Source of the DNA: an uncultured Ruminococcus sp.
GTDB taxonomy: Bacteria; Bacillota; Clostridia; Oscillospirales; Acutalibacteraceae
NCBI GenBank assembly: GCA_902803035.1
Contig: CADCON010000066.1
Location: forward strand, 1 to 13,102
Reading direction: 5' to 3'
DNA: 13,102 nucleotides
Of the stretch, positions 1 to 6,761 are shown in pieces (positions within the stretch are counted from its first letter, which is position 1; every line of letters begins with the position of its first letter). A program made the translations under genes and the position numbers. The notes under the pieces were generated by a model. The model was not told the DNA's origin. It did no database searches and worked only from the letters and a program-made list of their open reading frames with translations.

Positions 1-2
1 AT

Positions 3-1103
3 TTCGGCGACGGCAGAGATTGGGGCGTTCATATCGAATATTACGTCGAGGAATCGCCACTGGGCAATGCCGGCGCCTTATTTATAATAAAAGACAGGCT
101 GACGGAGGATTTCCTTCTGCTGAACGCCGACGCGGTGTTTGATATCGACTTCGGAAGGCTGACGGCATTCCATCGGCAGCATGGCGGGCTGGCGACGCTT
201 TTCGCGCACCCGAACAGCCACCCGTATGACAGCGGGCTTCTCGTGACCGACAGAAACGGCGCCGTAACGCAATGGCTGACCAAGGAAGACCCAAGACCCG
301 CGTACTACAGGAATCTCGTCAACGCGGGGATCCATGTGCTGTCGCCCATCCTTCTGGAGGGGGAAATGCCGGCCGGCAAGGTGGATCTCGACAGGCAGAT
401 TCTCAAGCCGCTGGCAGGAACCGGCAGTATGTTCGCCTACAGCAGCCCCGAATACGTCAGGGACATGGGAACGCCCGACCGCTATGAAGCGGTCTGCCGC
501 GACTTTGCGAGCGGAATCGTCAGGGCGCGCAATCTTTCCAACCCGCAGAAAGCGGTTTTTCTCGACAGGGACGGCACGCTCAACCGATACGTGGGCTTTC
601 TCCGGCGTCCGGAGGAGCTGACGCTTCTTCCCGACGCGGCGGAAGCCGTAGGGCGGATCAATTCGTCCGGCTATCTGGCGATCGTGGCCACCAACCAGCC
701 GGTGCTGGCAAGGGGCGAGGTCACGACGGATGAACTGGACGGGATTCACAGGAAGCTGGAAACGCTTCTGGGACAGTCCGGCGCGTATATCGACGGCCTG
801 TATTACTGTCCGCACCATCCCGACAGGGGATTCGAGGGCGAGGTACCCGAGCTGAAATGCGAATGTGAATGCCGCAAGCCCAAGCCGGGACTTCTGCGAC
901 AGGCGGCGGAGGATTTCCACATCGACCTGGCCGCGTCGTGGATGATCGGCGACGGCAAAAACGACATTCTGGCGGGGAAAAACGCCGGCTGCCGCACCAT
1001 TCTGATCAGCGGCTCAGAGGAGGATTTCGGGCAGGATTACACCGTGCGTTCCCTATTGGAAGGCGTAAAAATCATAACAGGAGCAACACAGGATGAACAA
1101 TAA
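3..1103 (+). CDS. Sugar-1-phosphate nucleotidyltransferase / GmhB-like HAD phosphatase fusion (5' partial)
   Basis: A two-domain enzyme cut off by the window start. The open frame runs from base 3, so the GTG at 135 is not the real start. The N-terminal part has the nucleotidyltransferase signature FGDGRDWGV..., PLGNAGAL and LLLNADAVFDID (bases 3-155). The expected first roughly 75-80 residues with the G-rich nucleotide-binding motif lie outside the window. From about base 550 a HAD-IIIA phosphatase follows: nucleophile motif DRDGT (564-578), the TNQ motif, a GmhB-type zinc-binding set (CPHHP ... CECRKPKPG, about 807-888) and WMIGDGKNDILAGKNAG near 940-990. GmhB removes the 7-phosphate of D-glycero-D-manno-heptose 1,7-bisphosphate, and HddC-type transferases then make GDP-heptose. 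A GmhA-like gene follows directly (ATG at 1093 overlaps this stop), so a fused GmhB/HddC role is the best reading. Which sugar and nucleotide are used is inferred; mannose-1-phosphate guanylyltransferase activity is the alternative. Confidence 0.85.
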   Translation, partial: FGDGRDWGVHIEYYVEESPLGNAGALFIIKDRLTEDFLLLNADAVFDIDFGRLTAFHRQHGGLATLFAHPNSHPYDSGLLVTDRNGAVTQWLTKEDPRPAYYRNLVNAGIHVLSPILLEGEMPAGKVDLDRQILKPLAGTGSMFAYSSPEYVRDMGTPDRYEAVCRDFASGIVRARNLSNPQKAVFLDRDGTLNRYVGFLRRPEELTLLPDAAEAVGRINSSGYLAIVATNQPVLARGEVTTDELDGIHRKLETLLGQSGAYIDGLYYCPHHPDRGFEGEVPELKCECECRKPKPGLLRQAAEDFHIDLAASWMIGDGKNDILAGKNAGCRTILISGSEEDFGQDYTVRSLLEGVKIITGATQDEQ

Positions 1104-1743
1104 CCATCATATCGACAATCAGCTTGCAATCCTCATCGAACGCTATCCGCAGCTTGCGTGCGTCCGGGACGACGTACGGGCGGCGTATGAGCTTCTGGAG
1201 GCGTGCTATTCGTCCGGGGGCAAGCTGCTGGTCGCGGGGAACGGCGGTTCCGCCGCCGATTCGGAGCATATCGTGGGCGAGCTGATGAAGGGCTTTAAGA
1301 AGCCCCGCAGGCTCAGTCCGGAACAGTGCGAAAAGCTCACGGCGGTCAACGCCTAGCTGGGAGCAACGCTCGCGGAGCATCTGCAGGGCGCGCTGCCTGC
1401 CATCGCTCTGGACGGACATCCCGCGCTGACCACCGCCTATATGAATGACTGTGAGCCGCTGCTCTGCTTCGCGCAGCAGATAAACGGCTACGGGAAAGCG
1501 GGCGACGTCTTTCTCGGGATTTCCACCTCCGGCAACAGCCTGAATGTGCTGTACGCGGCGGTGGCGGCAAAGGCGAAGGGCATGAAGGTGATCGGTCTGA
1601 CCGGCGCGAAGCGGAACCGGCTGGAAGAACTCGCCGACGTTTGCATCAAGGCACCCGAAACCGAAACCTACATGGTGCAGGAGCTGCACCTGCCGATTTA
1701 TCATTGTCTGTGCTTGATGCTGGAAGGGAGGTTTTTCGGGTAA
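1093..1743 (+). pseudogene. gmhA: GmhA-like sedoheptulose-7-phosphate isomerase with in-frame amber codon
   Basis: SIS-domain sugar isomerase, normally converting sedoheptulose 7-phosphate to D-glycero-D-manno-heptose 7-phosphate in the cytoplasm, the first step of heptose nucleotide synthesis. The 217-codon frame from ATG 1093 to TAA 1741-1743 is interrupted by one TAG at 1354-1356 (codon 88). Both sides match the family in the same frame. Upstream are VAGNGGSAADSEHIVGEL with the metal-site His and Glu. Downstream are LQGALPAIAL, ALTTAY, GISTSGNS and VQELHLPIYH with the C-terminal His. Apart from the amber codon, the 216 sense codons give a normal family length. The start overlaps the preceding gene by 11 bases, typical of translational coupling. 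TAG most simply comes from CAG, GAG or AAG by one substitution. Unless it is suppressed or an assembly error, the product is an 87-residue fragment lacking the active site. Other genes in the window stop at TAG, which argues against codon reassignment. Confidence 0.85.
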
Positions 1744-1818
1744 GCCCGGAATGAATTCACACCGGATACCTGCGGAAGGTTATCGGGACGTGTTTGCATT
1801 TTACTGTCAGGTGATCGA

Positions 1819-2859
1819 ATGAAAAAGAACGTATATATTTTATCCGCCAAATACGCGCCGGGACATTTTTCGCATATGCTGGCGTTTTATGAACTGTTCC
1901 GGGCGGCAGGCTGTCAGCCGTTGCTTTACATCGACGAGGGCTATGAGCCGTTCCATCAGGAATACCCCGATTACAGCTATCGTTACACAAAGGAGAACGT
2001 GCCGGCGGATATGCTGCTGATATACAATCTCTCCCCTTATGACAGCAGGATTACCGCAAAATTCAAAAAGGACAATCCCTCGATGAAGGTCTTTTTCGTC
2101 TACCATGAGCCGTGGTACGGGATGAAGGGCTGGCTTTACGACCTGCTGCACGGGAATGAATCACTCTCCGGGAGCATCAAGACGATGGGAAGGTATTTCT
2201 TTGCCCGGAAGGTGCTGAAATGCAGTGATAAGGTCATTCTTCCGTCGGATACGGCCCTTCGGAATTATCAGAAGCACGGCTCAAAATTCAACGATCGGGC
2301 AGTCCTGTTTCCCTTGATTTTTACAGACGAATGCGGTAAGGAGCTGCACACGGAGGACAAGCAGTATTTTTCCTTCATCTCCACCGCGGCCAACGCAAAG
2401 AAGTTTACCCTGTTTCTCGATTACGTGCGCTATAAAGCCAGGCGCGATCCTTCGGCGAAATTCCAGATTGCCACGAGGACGGATGTTTCGGGATATTTAG
2501 ACAGCGAATTGAAGCGATTGATAGCGGAGGAAAAGCTGCTTCTGGTACACGGACATTCGCTTTCCAACGCCGAAATCAACCGCGCTTACGCTTTCAGCAA
2601 CTGCACATGGATGGTCTACGCGCGCTCCACACAGAGCGGTGCCCTGTGCAAGTCCTTCATGTTCGGCGCGCCGGTGATCGCTTCCAACATCGGCAGCTTC
2701 GCCGAAATGGTCAACGAAAGCAGCGGCATTGTTCTCAACGACAGCTATACGCTGGAGGATATAGACAGGGCGTACGAAGCCATCAAAGCCAGCCTTCCGC
2801 GTTTTGTCATAGGGCAAGAAGCAGCTTTTTGTCCCGCATTTATTACGCTTCTCATCTGA
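1819..2859 (+). CDS. GT4-like glycosyltransferase with frameshifted C-terminus
   Basis: A 346-residue protein resembling family-4 glycosyltransferases with a GT-B fold. The N-terminus YILSAKYAPGHFSHMLAFYE is a typical opening, and a late segment, LCKSFMFGAPVIASNIGSFAEMVN, matches the GT4 donor-binding region. The conserved Glu of the usual E(x)7E motif is placed only approximately (A-E-M-V-N-E near residue 295). An AGGTGAT ribosome binding site precedes ATG 1819. The expected C-terminal helix is not in this frame but appears one base earlier: ARSSFLSRIYYASHLTLFE reads in the other frame from about 2814 to 2867. A single-base deletion near 2800-2815 would explain this, replacing the last residues with VIGQEAAFCPAFITLLI. 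The catalytic core is probably complete, so the enzyme may still fold. Donor and acceptor sugars cannot be told. Context: a surface-polysaccharide cluster, with a polymerase remnant fused just behind it. Confidence 0.75.
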   Translation: MKKNVYILSAKYAPGHFSHMLAFYELFRAAGCQPLLYIDEGYEPFHQEYPDYSYRYTKENVPADMLLIYNLSPYDSRITAKFKKDNPSMKVFFVYHEPWYGMKGWLYDLLHGNESLSGSIKTMGRYFFARKVLKCSDKVILPSDTALRNYQKHGSKFNDRAVLFPLIFTDECGKELHTEDKQYFSFISTAANAKKFTLFLDYVRYKARRDPSAKFQIATRTDVSGYLDSELKRLIAEEKLLLVHGHSLSNAEINRAYAFSNCTWMVYARSTQSGALCKSFMFGAPVIASNIGSFAEMVNESSGIVLNDSYTLEDIDRAYEAIKASLPRFVIGQEAAFCPAFITLLI

Positions 2860-3246
2860 CGCTTTTTGAAACGTGTATATTGGCGTCGCAATCCTGACGG
2901 AGATCGGTTCATGAATGGAGATTCAGTATGGGTGCTGCCGAGAGTAGAGGGATTCCATAATTTCTGGGCCACGATACTCTATTCGTCGGGAATCGTCGGA
3001 TTGGCCCTTGTGGTTATCGTCTATCTGAGCATCATCTCCAGAGCGTTGAAGGCCACATCCGACCCTAAGCTCAGAATCATTCTCCTCTCCTTCCTGCTCT
3101 CCTACGCCGTATTACTCTGGTATCGCTGGACTGCTACAAGCGGCATTCTCGAATTTGCGGTTTTCAGCTATATTTTATGCGATATACAAAAACAGAACCG
3201 CGGGGAAACGGTGTCACTGGAGCCACACATACATCTGACCGATTAG
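2860..3246 (+). pseudogene. 3' remnant of a Wzy / O-antigen-ligase-like polysaccharide polymerase
   Basis: An open stretch continuing the glycosyltransferase frame after its stop codon, with ATG codons at 2866 and 2911 but no convincing gene start. The translation holds EGFHNFWATILYSSGIVGL, which resembles the last outside loop and following membrane helix of Wzy/WaaL-type enzymes (the H-N...G-I-x-G-L pattern). Two more hydrophobic segments follow (IILLSFLLSYAVLLWY and ILEFAVFSYIL), then a short polar tail and TAG. A whole polymerase has roughly 400 residues and 10-12 membrane helices; only about 125 residues remain. The 5' part has been lost at a junction near 2860-2880 that also removed the end of the glycosyltransferase gene. 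The fragment cannot be a working polymerase. A complete one may exist elsewhere in the genome, or the glycan may no longer be polymerised. Confidence 0.7.
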
Positions 3247-3267
3247 GAGCTTAGCGGAGGGACACGA

Positions 3268-4653
3268 ATGGATATTGTATCCGCCATGATACTGAGTATC
3301 GTGATCAAGGCCATCTCGGCGGTGGTCGAAATTGTCATACAAATGCTGATTACCAACGAGGTGGGCGTCAGCGAGTACGGCAACTACACATTTTTTGTCA
3401 GCCTGATCGAAGGCGCGTATTACGTCCTCTTTTCCGGAAGCATCAAGCTGAATACCTTTTATCTGTCCACGCCTTCATCGAGCCTGACGGATTTCAAAAA
3501 GAAATACACCCTGCGGTTTGTGCTTCCTGTCACCGCGGTGATCATCGCCTGCTTTGCGGTAATGCGCAATCCCTTCGGGGTGTTGTCGGGGATCATTCTG
3601 CTGATCTATTACCTTGCCTTTGACACTAGCAGCGTGTTTTTCTCAAGAGGATACCAGCTTCCCGCGCTTCTGGGAGAATATCTTTTCGGCAGAATCGTCC
3701 TGCTGATCGGCGTATTGACGGTCATCAAGCTGAATTGGGCGACCGGACTGGTTCTGCTCGGTCTGTACGGCGTGCAGTTTGTGACCATGCTCGCGTGGTA
3801 CGCCCCGCACATGAGAAAGCTAAGGCCGGGGACGGAGCAGATCAGGGTCCCCATGAGGAAGCTGACGGAATATCAGGTGTCTGACATTGCCAACAGCCTG
3901 ATCACCTATTCGCCGACCATTCTCCAGTTTTTCTTCGGCGGCGCGTTTACCGCGGGATTCACCGGCATCATCTCCATTATCAAGAAGTTCATCAACTTCA
4001 TCTCCGGCCCGACGGCCAAGGTGTTCCTGCCGGAATTGTCCCGACTCTATAAAAACGGCGAGAAGGAAAAGCTGGAGCAGACCTATCTGATGATCGTCCG
4101 CATCCAGATGGTTTTCATCGGAACCATCGGTATCATCCTGATCGGATTCCCACGCCTCGTCCTGCACCTTTTCAGCCCGGAGCTGGAGCAGTACAGCGGC
4201 GTCTTTACGCTGACGGCGGTCAGTCTGTCGATCATTGCCGGCATAGGCCCCGTGACCGGAACATTGCAGATGACCGGCAACGAGAAAATCTGCAACCGGA
4301 ATCAATGGGTGTCCATCGGCCTGATGGCGGTGGTCTGGCTGCTTCTGCGCCGTCAACCGTTGTTTGCGGTGTACGGACTCTGTGTGCAGGCCGTGTCGGA
4401 GGGCGTCATGAAATACTATTCGGTGTGCCGCTGGTTCGGCAAGAATCTTGTCCCCGTCAGGAATTATATCCTTCTCTGGCTGCCGGTCGCGGTGCTGAGA
4501 ATCGCGGTTGACGCGCTGGGCTGGCAATATTCGTTCCCCGCGCTCATCGTCAGCTTACTGCTGGTGTTTACGTGGAATGTGTATTCCGCGCTCTGTGACC
4601 CGATGATTAAAGCCACTGTAGCCGAAAAGCTGCGGATGCTCAGAAGAAGATAA
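3268..4653 (+). CDS. Wzx-type oligosaccharide flippase (MATE/MOP superfamily)
   Basis: A 461-residue multi-spanning membrane protein with about 12-14 hydrophobic segments, matching the usual length of polysaccharide-synthesis flippases. The N-terminus, with KAISAVVEIVIQMLITNEVGVSEYGNY, has the family's opening helix and the G-x-x-x-Y-G motif. Such proteins move undecaprenyl-diphosphate-linked repeat units from the inner to the outer face of the cytoplasmic membrane. The start at ATG 3268 is supported by GGAGG about 9 bases upstream. It begins 21 bases after the polymerase remnant and is followed after 29 bases by the LicD gene, so it probably belongs to the same transcript. The frame is intact, unlike three of the genes before it. 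Substrate is unknown; the heptose genes nearby suggest a heptose-containing repeat unit. Confidence 0.88.
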   Translation: MDIVSAMILSIVIKAISAVVEIVIQMLITNEVGVSEYGNYTFFVSLIEGAYYVLFSGSIKLNTFYLSTPSSSLTDFKKKYTLRFVLPVTAVIIACFAVMRNPFGVLSGIILLIYYLAFDTSSVFFSRGYQLPALLGEYLFGRIVLLIGVLTVIKLNWATGLVLLGLYGVQFVTMLAWYAPHMRKLRPGTEQIRVPMRKLTEYQVSDIANSLITYSPTILQFFFGGAFTAGFTGIISIIKKFINFISGPTAKVFLPELSRLYKNGEKEKLEQTYLMIVRIQMVFIGTIGIILIGFPRLVLHLFSPELEQYSGVFTLTAVSLSIIAGIGPVTGTLQMTGNEKICNRNQWVSIGLMAVVWLLLRRQPLFAVYGLCVQAVSEGVMKYYSVCRWFGKNLVPVRNYILLWLPVAVLRIAVDALGWQYSFPALIVSLLLVFTWNVYSALCDPMIKATVAEKLRMLRRR

Positions 4654-4682
4654 CGATGAAATGAAAAGGTGATGATTGAACA

Positions 4683-5513
4683 ATGGTGGATAATGACAGC
4701 CTGAGAAAGGCGCAGCTGATAGAAAACGATCTGCTCAAAAAGTTCAGGGAAATCTGTCAGGCGGAAGGAATGCCCTATTATCTGCTCGGTGGAACCGCGC
4801 TGGGCGCAAGACGTCATAAGGGCTTTATCCCGTGGGATGACGATATCGACGTCGGACTGGTGCGAGAGGATTACGACAGATTTCTTTCGGTTGCGCCAAA
4901 ATATCTGGAGGAGGATCAGATCATCGAGCATTATTCGCTGGATGAATCCTATCAGGATTATACCATGAAGCTGTCCAGAGCGAAGGTCAGCTTTCTGACG
5001 CAGCGTGAGAATACCGTTGTCAAGCAGCATATATGGATCGATATTTTCCCGCTGGGCGGCGCGCCGGACAACCGCTTGCTGCGGTGGCTCCATTTCAGAC
5101 GGATTGATTATTACAGAATGCAGCTGTCTTTTCATTACATCAAGGACATCCGCATTAACGAAGAACGCCCCGGCTGGCAGAAGGCGCTGGTGTTTTTGGC
5201 CCGGCATATCCCGATCGGAAAGCTCATCCATCCGACCGGAATGAAAAAGGCATTGGACCGTGAATTCAGAAAATACAGGGCGGCCGACTCAAAAACAATC
5301 GGGAATTATATGGGCGGCTACCGTGAGCGGGAATTTTTACCCGTTGCGGATTTCGGGGAAGGCACTGACGTAGAATTCGAGGGTGAAATCTATAAGGCGC
5401 CGAGGAATCTTGACGGCTATCTCACGAACCTGTATGGCGATTATATGCAGTTCCCGCCGAAGGAGCAGCAGGTACCGAAGCACCACATTATTGACGTGGT
5501 GTATGAGAAATGA
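4683..5513 (+). CDS. LicD family phosphotransferase
   Basis: A 276-residue protein with the full LicD signature near residues 30-65: LLGGTALGARRHKGFIPWDD, followed by D-I-D-V. The DDDxD acid cluster binds the metal and nucleotide in this nucleotidyltransferase-fold family. LicD proteins transfer phosphocholine, or other phosphate-linked groups, from CDP-activated donors onto sugars of cell-surface polymers. The exact donor here is not readable from sequence. No signal peptide or membrane helix is seen, so it acts at the cytoplasmic face before flipping. ATG 4683 is preceded by an AAAGGTG site about 10 bases upstream. It is the last gene of the polysaccharide cluster: a new promoter starts 48 bases after its TGA. 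No clear intrinsic terminator lies between, only an AT-rich stretch and a 5-bp hairpin (TTACA...TGTAA). Confidence 0.9.
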   Translation: MVDNDSLRKAQLIENDLLKKFREICQAEGMPYYLLGGTALGARRHKGFIPWDDDIDVGLVREDYDRFLSVAPKYLEEDQIIEHYSLDESYQDYTMKLSRAKVSFLTQRENTVVKQHIWIDIFPLGGAPDNRLLRWLHFRRIDYYRMQLSFHYIKDIRINEERPGWQKALVFLARHIPIGKLIHPTGMKKALDREFRKYRAADSKTIGNYMGGYREREFLPVADFGEGTDVEFEGEIYKAPRNLDGYLTNLYGDYMQFPPKEQQVPKHHIIDVVYEK

Positions 5514-5560
5514 TGATAAAATTATTACTTTTTAGTTACAAATCTGTAATCATTTGATCA

Positions 5561-5589
5561 TTCACATACGCGCGATCCTGTGCTATAAT
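5561..5589 (+). promoter_or_regulatory. Strong sigma-A promoter for the small-peptide operon
   Basis: TTCACA (5561-5566, one mismatch to TTGACA), a 17-base spacer and a perfect TATAAT (5584-5589) preceded by an extended -10 TGC. Transcription would begin near 5596, about 38 bases before the peptide ATG. Confidence 0.85.
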
Positions 5590-5633
5590 GGATTCGTTGC
5601 AAAGGAATCCCTGCGGGAAGAAGGGTGTCAGGC

Positions 5634-5741
5634 ATGGAGAAATACGAGAAGCCCGCCATGGAAATCGTCGATCTCAGCGGCGGCGTCATTCTCACCAGCA
5701 ATTGCCCGGATGAGACTATTGAAACGCCCGAATTTCCGTAA
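5634..5741 (+). CDS. 35-residue putative RiPP-like precursor peptide
   Basis: A 35-codon ORF directly behind a strong promoter, with an AGGGTG-like site 6-11 bases before ATG 5634. The peptide begins MEKYEKPAMEIVDLSGG and ends in an acidic, Cys- and Pro-containing tail: V18-I-L-T21-S22-N23-C24-P25-D26-E27, then a T/E/P-rich end to P35. Two leader-type patterns overlap. Y4xxP7xM9 resembles the YxxPxL recognition motif of Firmicute lasso-peptide leaders read by PqqD-like proteins. E10 (-8), I11 (-7), L14 (-4), G16-G17 (-2,-1) fits the double-glycine leader pattern. A PqqD-family gene and an S26 peptidase gene follow on the same strand, so a ribosomally made, cleaved and possibly modified peptide is the best inference. 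No cyclase, radical SAM enzyme or transporter is present in the window. If the Y/P motif is coincidental it could be a small regulatory or structural peptide. Confidence 0.65.
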   Translation: MEKYEKPAMEIVDLSGGVILTSNCPDETIETPEFP

Positions 5742-5777
5742 TCGGTCGAAGGAAAATCAATTACCATTGTTTATTCG

Positions 5778-5821
5778 GATAAGTCAGCGATTCATTACCG
5801 TTCCGGGTCGCTGGCTTTATC
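5778..5821 (+). promoter_or_regulatory. Hairpin between precursor peptide gene and downstream enzymes
   Basis: GATAAGTCAGCGA (5778-5790) pairs with TCGCTGGCTTTATC (5808-5821) around a 17-base loop, giving a long stem with one or two bulges. No U-tract follows, so it is not a standard terminator. In this position, behind a precursor gene and before enzyme genes, it could stabilise the upstream transcript or reduce readthrough. That function is inferred. Confidence 0.5.
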
Positions 5822-5860
5822 TGTATTATTCCTTATAACAGCAGAAGATGAGGTTATCCT

Positions 5861-5977
5861 ATGCGCTCAGGCGAATGGTTGACCGTCAGGACACAGAAGC
5901 CGACGAGGATATTTCCGTGTGCTGACGCGGAAAAAGCCGCCCCGGATATGCTGCGCTTTTATACAACGCGGTCCTAA
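5861..5977 (+). CDS. Possible 38-residue micro-ORF
   Basis: ATG 5861 follows a good GAGG site (5850-5853) at 7 bases, and its TAA (5975-5977) overlaps the AAGGAGG site of the next gene, an arrangement that suggests translational coupling. The product begins MRSGEWLTVRTQKPTR, has one Cys near residue 20 and ends in TTRS. It has no membrane segment and no family I recognise. A competing 25-codon ORF in another frame (5848-5925, ending D-I-S-V-C) overlaps it. It could be a second peptide, a coupling leader, or chance. Confidence 0.3.
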   Translation: MRSGEWLTVRTQKPTRIFPCADAEKAAPDMLRFYTTRS

Positions 5978-5989
5978 GGAGGATGAATC

Positions 5990-6250
5990 ATGAAACTGAA
6001 ATCAAATTTTATCACACAGAATGTAGACGACACACAATTCCTCGTGCCGGTCGGCGCGGAGGCGTTCAGCGGGATCGTGCGGAGCAACCGCACCGCCGCC
6101 TTCATTGAGGACTGTCTCAAGAAGGAAACCACCGAGGAGCAAATCGTTGACGCCATGTGCGCCAGATATGACGCGCCGCGCGAATGCATTGCCGCCGACG
6201 TCAGGGAGATTCTCGGCACGCTGCGCGGCATCGGGGCGTTGGACGAATGA
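5990..6250 (+). CDS. PqqD family protein (RiPP recognition element-like)
   Basis: An 86-residue protein of PqqD size. It shows the family layout: an N-terminal beta-rich part (FITQNVDDTQFLVPVG), then N-R-T-A-A-F-I with a following helix, then TTEEQIVDAMCARYDAP and a last helix DVREILGTLRGIGALDE. PqqD-like proteins form a small winged-helix fold that binds leader peptides and hands them to modifying enzymes; in lasso-peptide clusters the related B1 protein reads a YxxP motif. The start at ATG 5990 has an ideal AAGGAGG (5976-5982). The stop overlaps the next start (ATGA, 6247-6250), so the two products are probably made in fixed ratio and may act as a complex. The likely ligand is the 35-residue peptide encoded 250 bases upstream (inference). 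Confidence 0.85.
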   Translation: MKLKSNFITQNVDDTQFLVPVGAEAFSGIVRSNRTAAFIEDCLKKETTEEQIVDAMCARYDAPRECIAADVREILGTLRGIGALDE

Positions 6251-6714
6251 CGTTTGAAACGATCCTCGCCCGCGACGGCAGGCTGGTGTACAGGACCCGC
6301 GGCGTGAGCATGGAGCCGATGCTGCGCCAGAACCGGGACATTGTGGTGATTGCCGCCGTGCCCGGACGGCTGAAGAAATACGACGTTGCCCTGTACCGGC
6401 GCGGCAGCCGCTATGTCCTGCACCGGGTCATCAGGGTCAAGGAGGGCGGCTATATCATCCGCGGGGACAATACCTACACCCCGGAGGCTGTTCCCGATTC
6501 TGCCGTGATCGGTGTGCTGACCGCCTTCAAGCGCAAGGGGAAGGACTTTGAAGTGACCGATCCCGCCTACCGGCGGTATGTCCGCTTCTGGCACGCGATC
6601 TATCCGCTGCGCTTTGTTCTCTTTCAGTGCCGGAAGCTGGCGGCGCGGATCGCCCGAAAAACAGGCCTGCTTCCGTGGATCAAGAAAGCGCTCGGGCGCG
6701 ATTCCGGGCAATGA
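6247..6714 (+). CDS. S24/S26 family peptidase, Ser-His signal-peptidase type
   Basis: A 155-residue protein with the signal-peptidase-I fold boxes: RGVSMEPML with the nucleophile Ser21, a KKYDVALYR strand, YVLHRVI with His59, and YIIRGDNTYT (G73-D74-N75). In Lep-type bacterial signal peptidases the base is a Lys; here His59 stands at that position, as in SipW/archaeal-type enzymes, so a Ser-His dyad is expected. No N-terminal membrane anchor is seen, only a moderately hydrophobic C-terminal stretch (FWHAIYPLRFVLF), so it may be soluble or peripheral. ATG 6247 overlaps the PqqD stop and is preferred over earlier in-frame codons that lie inside pqqD. Paired with PqqD and a leader-like peptide, it is a plausible leader peptidase in place of the transglutaminase-like B2 protease of lasso systems. 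That role is inference. Confidence 0.85.
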   Translation: MTFETILARDGRLVYRTRGVSMEPMLRQNRDIVVIAAVPGRLKKYDVALYRRGSRYVLHRVIRVKEGGYIIRGDNTYTPEAVPDSAVIGVLTAFKRKGKDFEVTDPAYRRYVRFWHAIYPLRFVLFQCRKLAARIARKTGLLPWIKKALGRDSGQ

Positions 6715-6761
6715 TTTTCCGCGCAATGCATCCGAACGGAACCCAAGGGAGATGATTGATA

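Noticed and set aside
78..920. 280-codon ORF on the - strand
   Set aside because: Antisense to the nucleotidyltransferase/GmhB gene; no recognisable motif and Arg/Gln-rich composition typical of a shadow frame in GC-rich coding DNA.
1354..1356. TAG as a reassigned or pyrrolysine codon
   Set aside because: Other genes in the window (bases 3244-3246 and 10629-10631) end at TAG, and no suppressor tRNA or pyl gene is visible. A mutation is simpler.
3820..4527. 235-codon ORF on the - strand
   Set aside because: Lies wholly opposite the flippase; His/Asp/Gln-rich with no motif and no ribosome binding site.
4464..5231. 255-codon ORF on the - strand
   Set aside because: Opposite the flippase end and LicD, both of which have clear family motifs.
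5554..5838. 94-codon + strand ORF across the peptide gene
   Set aside because: It begins within the promoter, has Arg/Ser-rich shadow composition, and competes with the better-supported 35-codon ORF.
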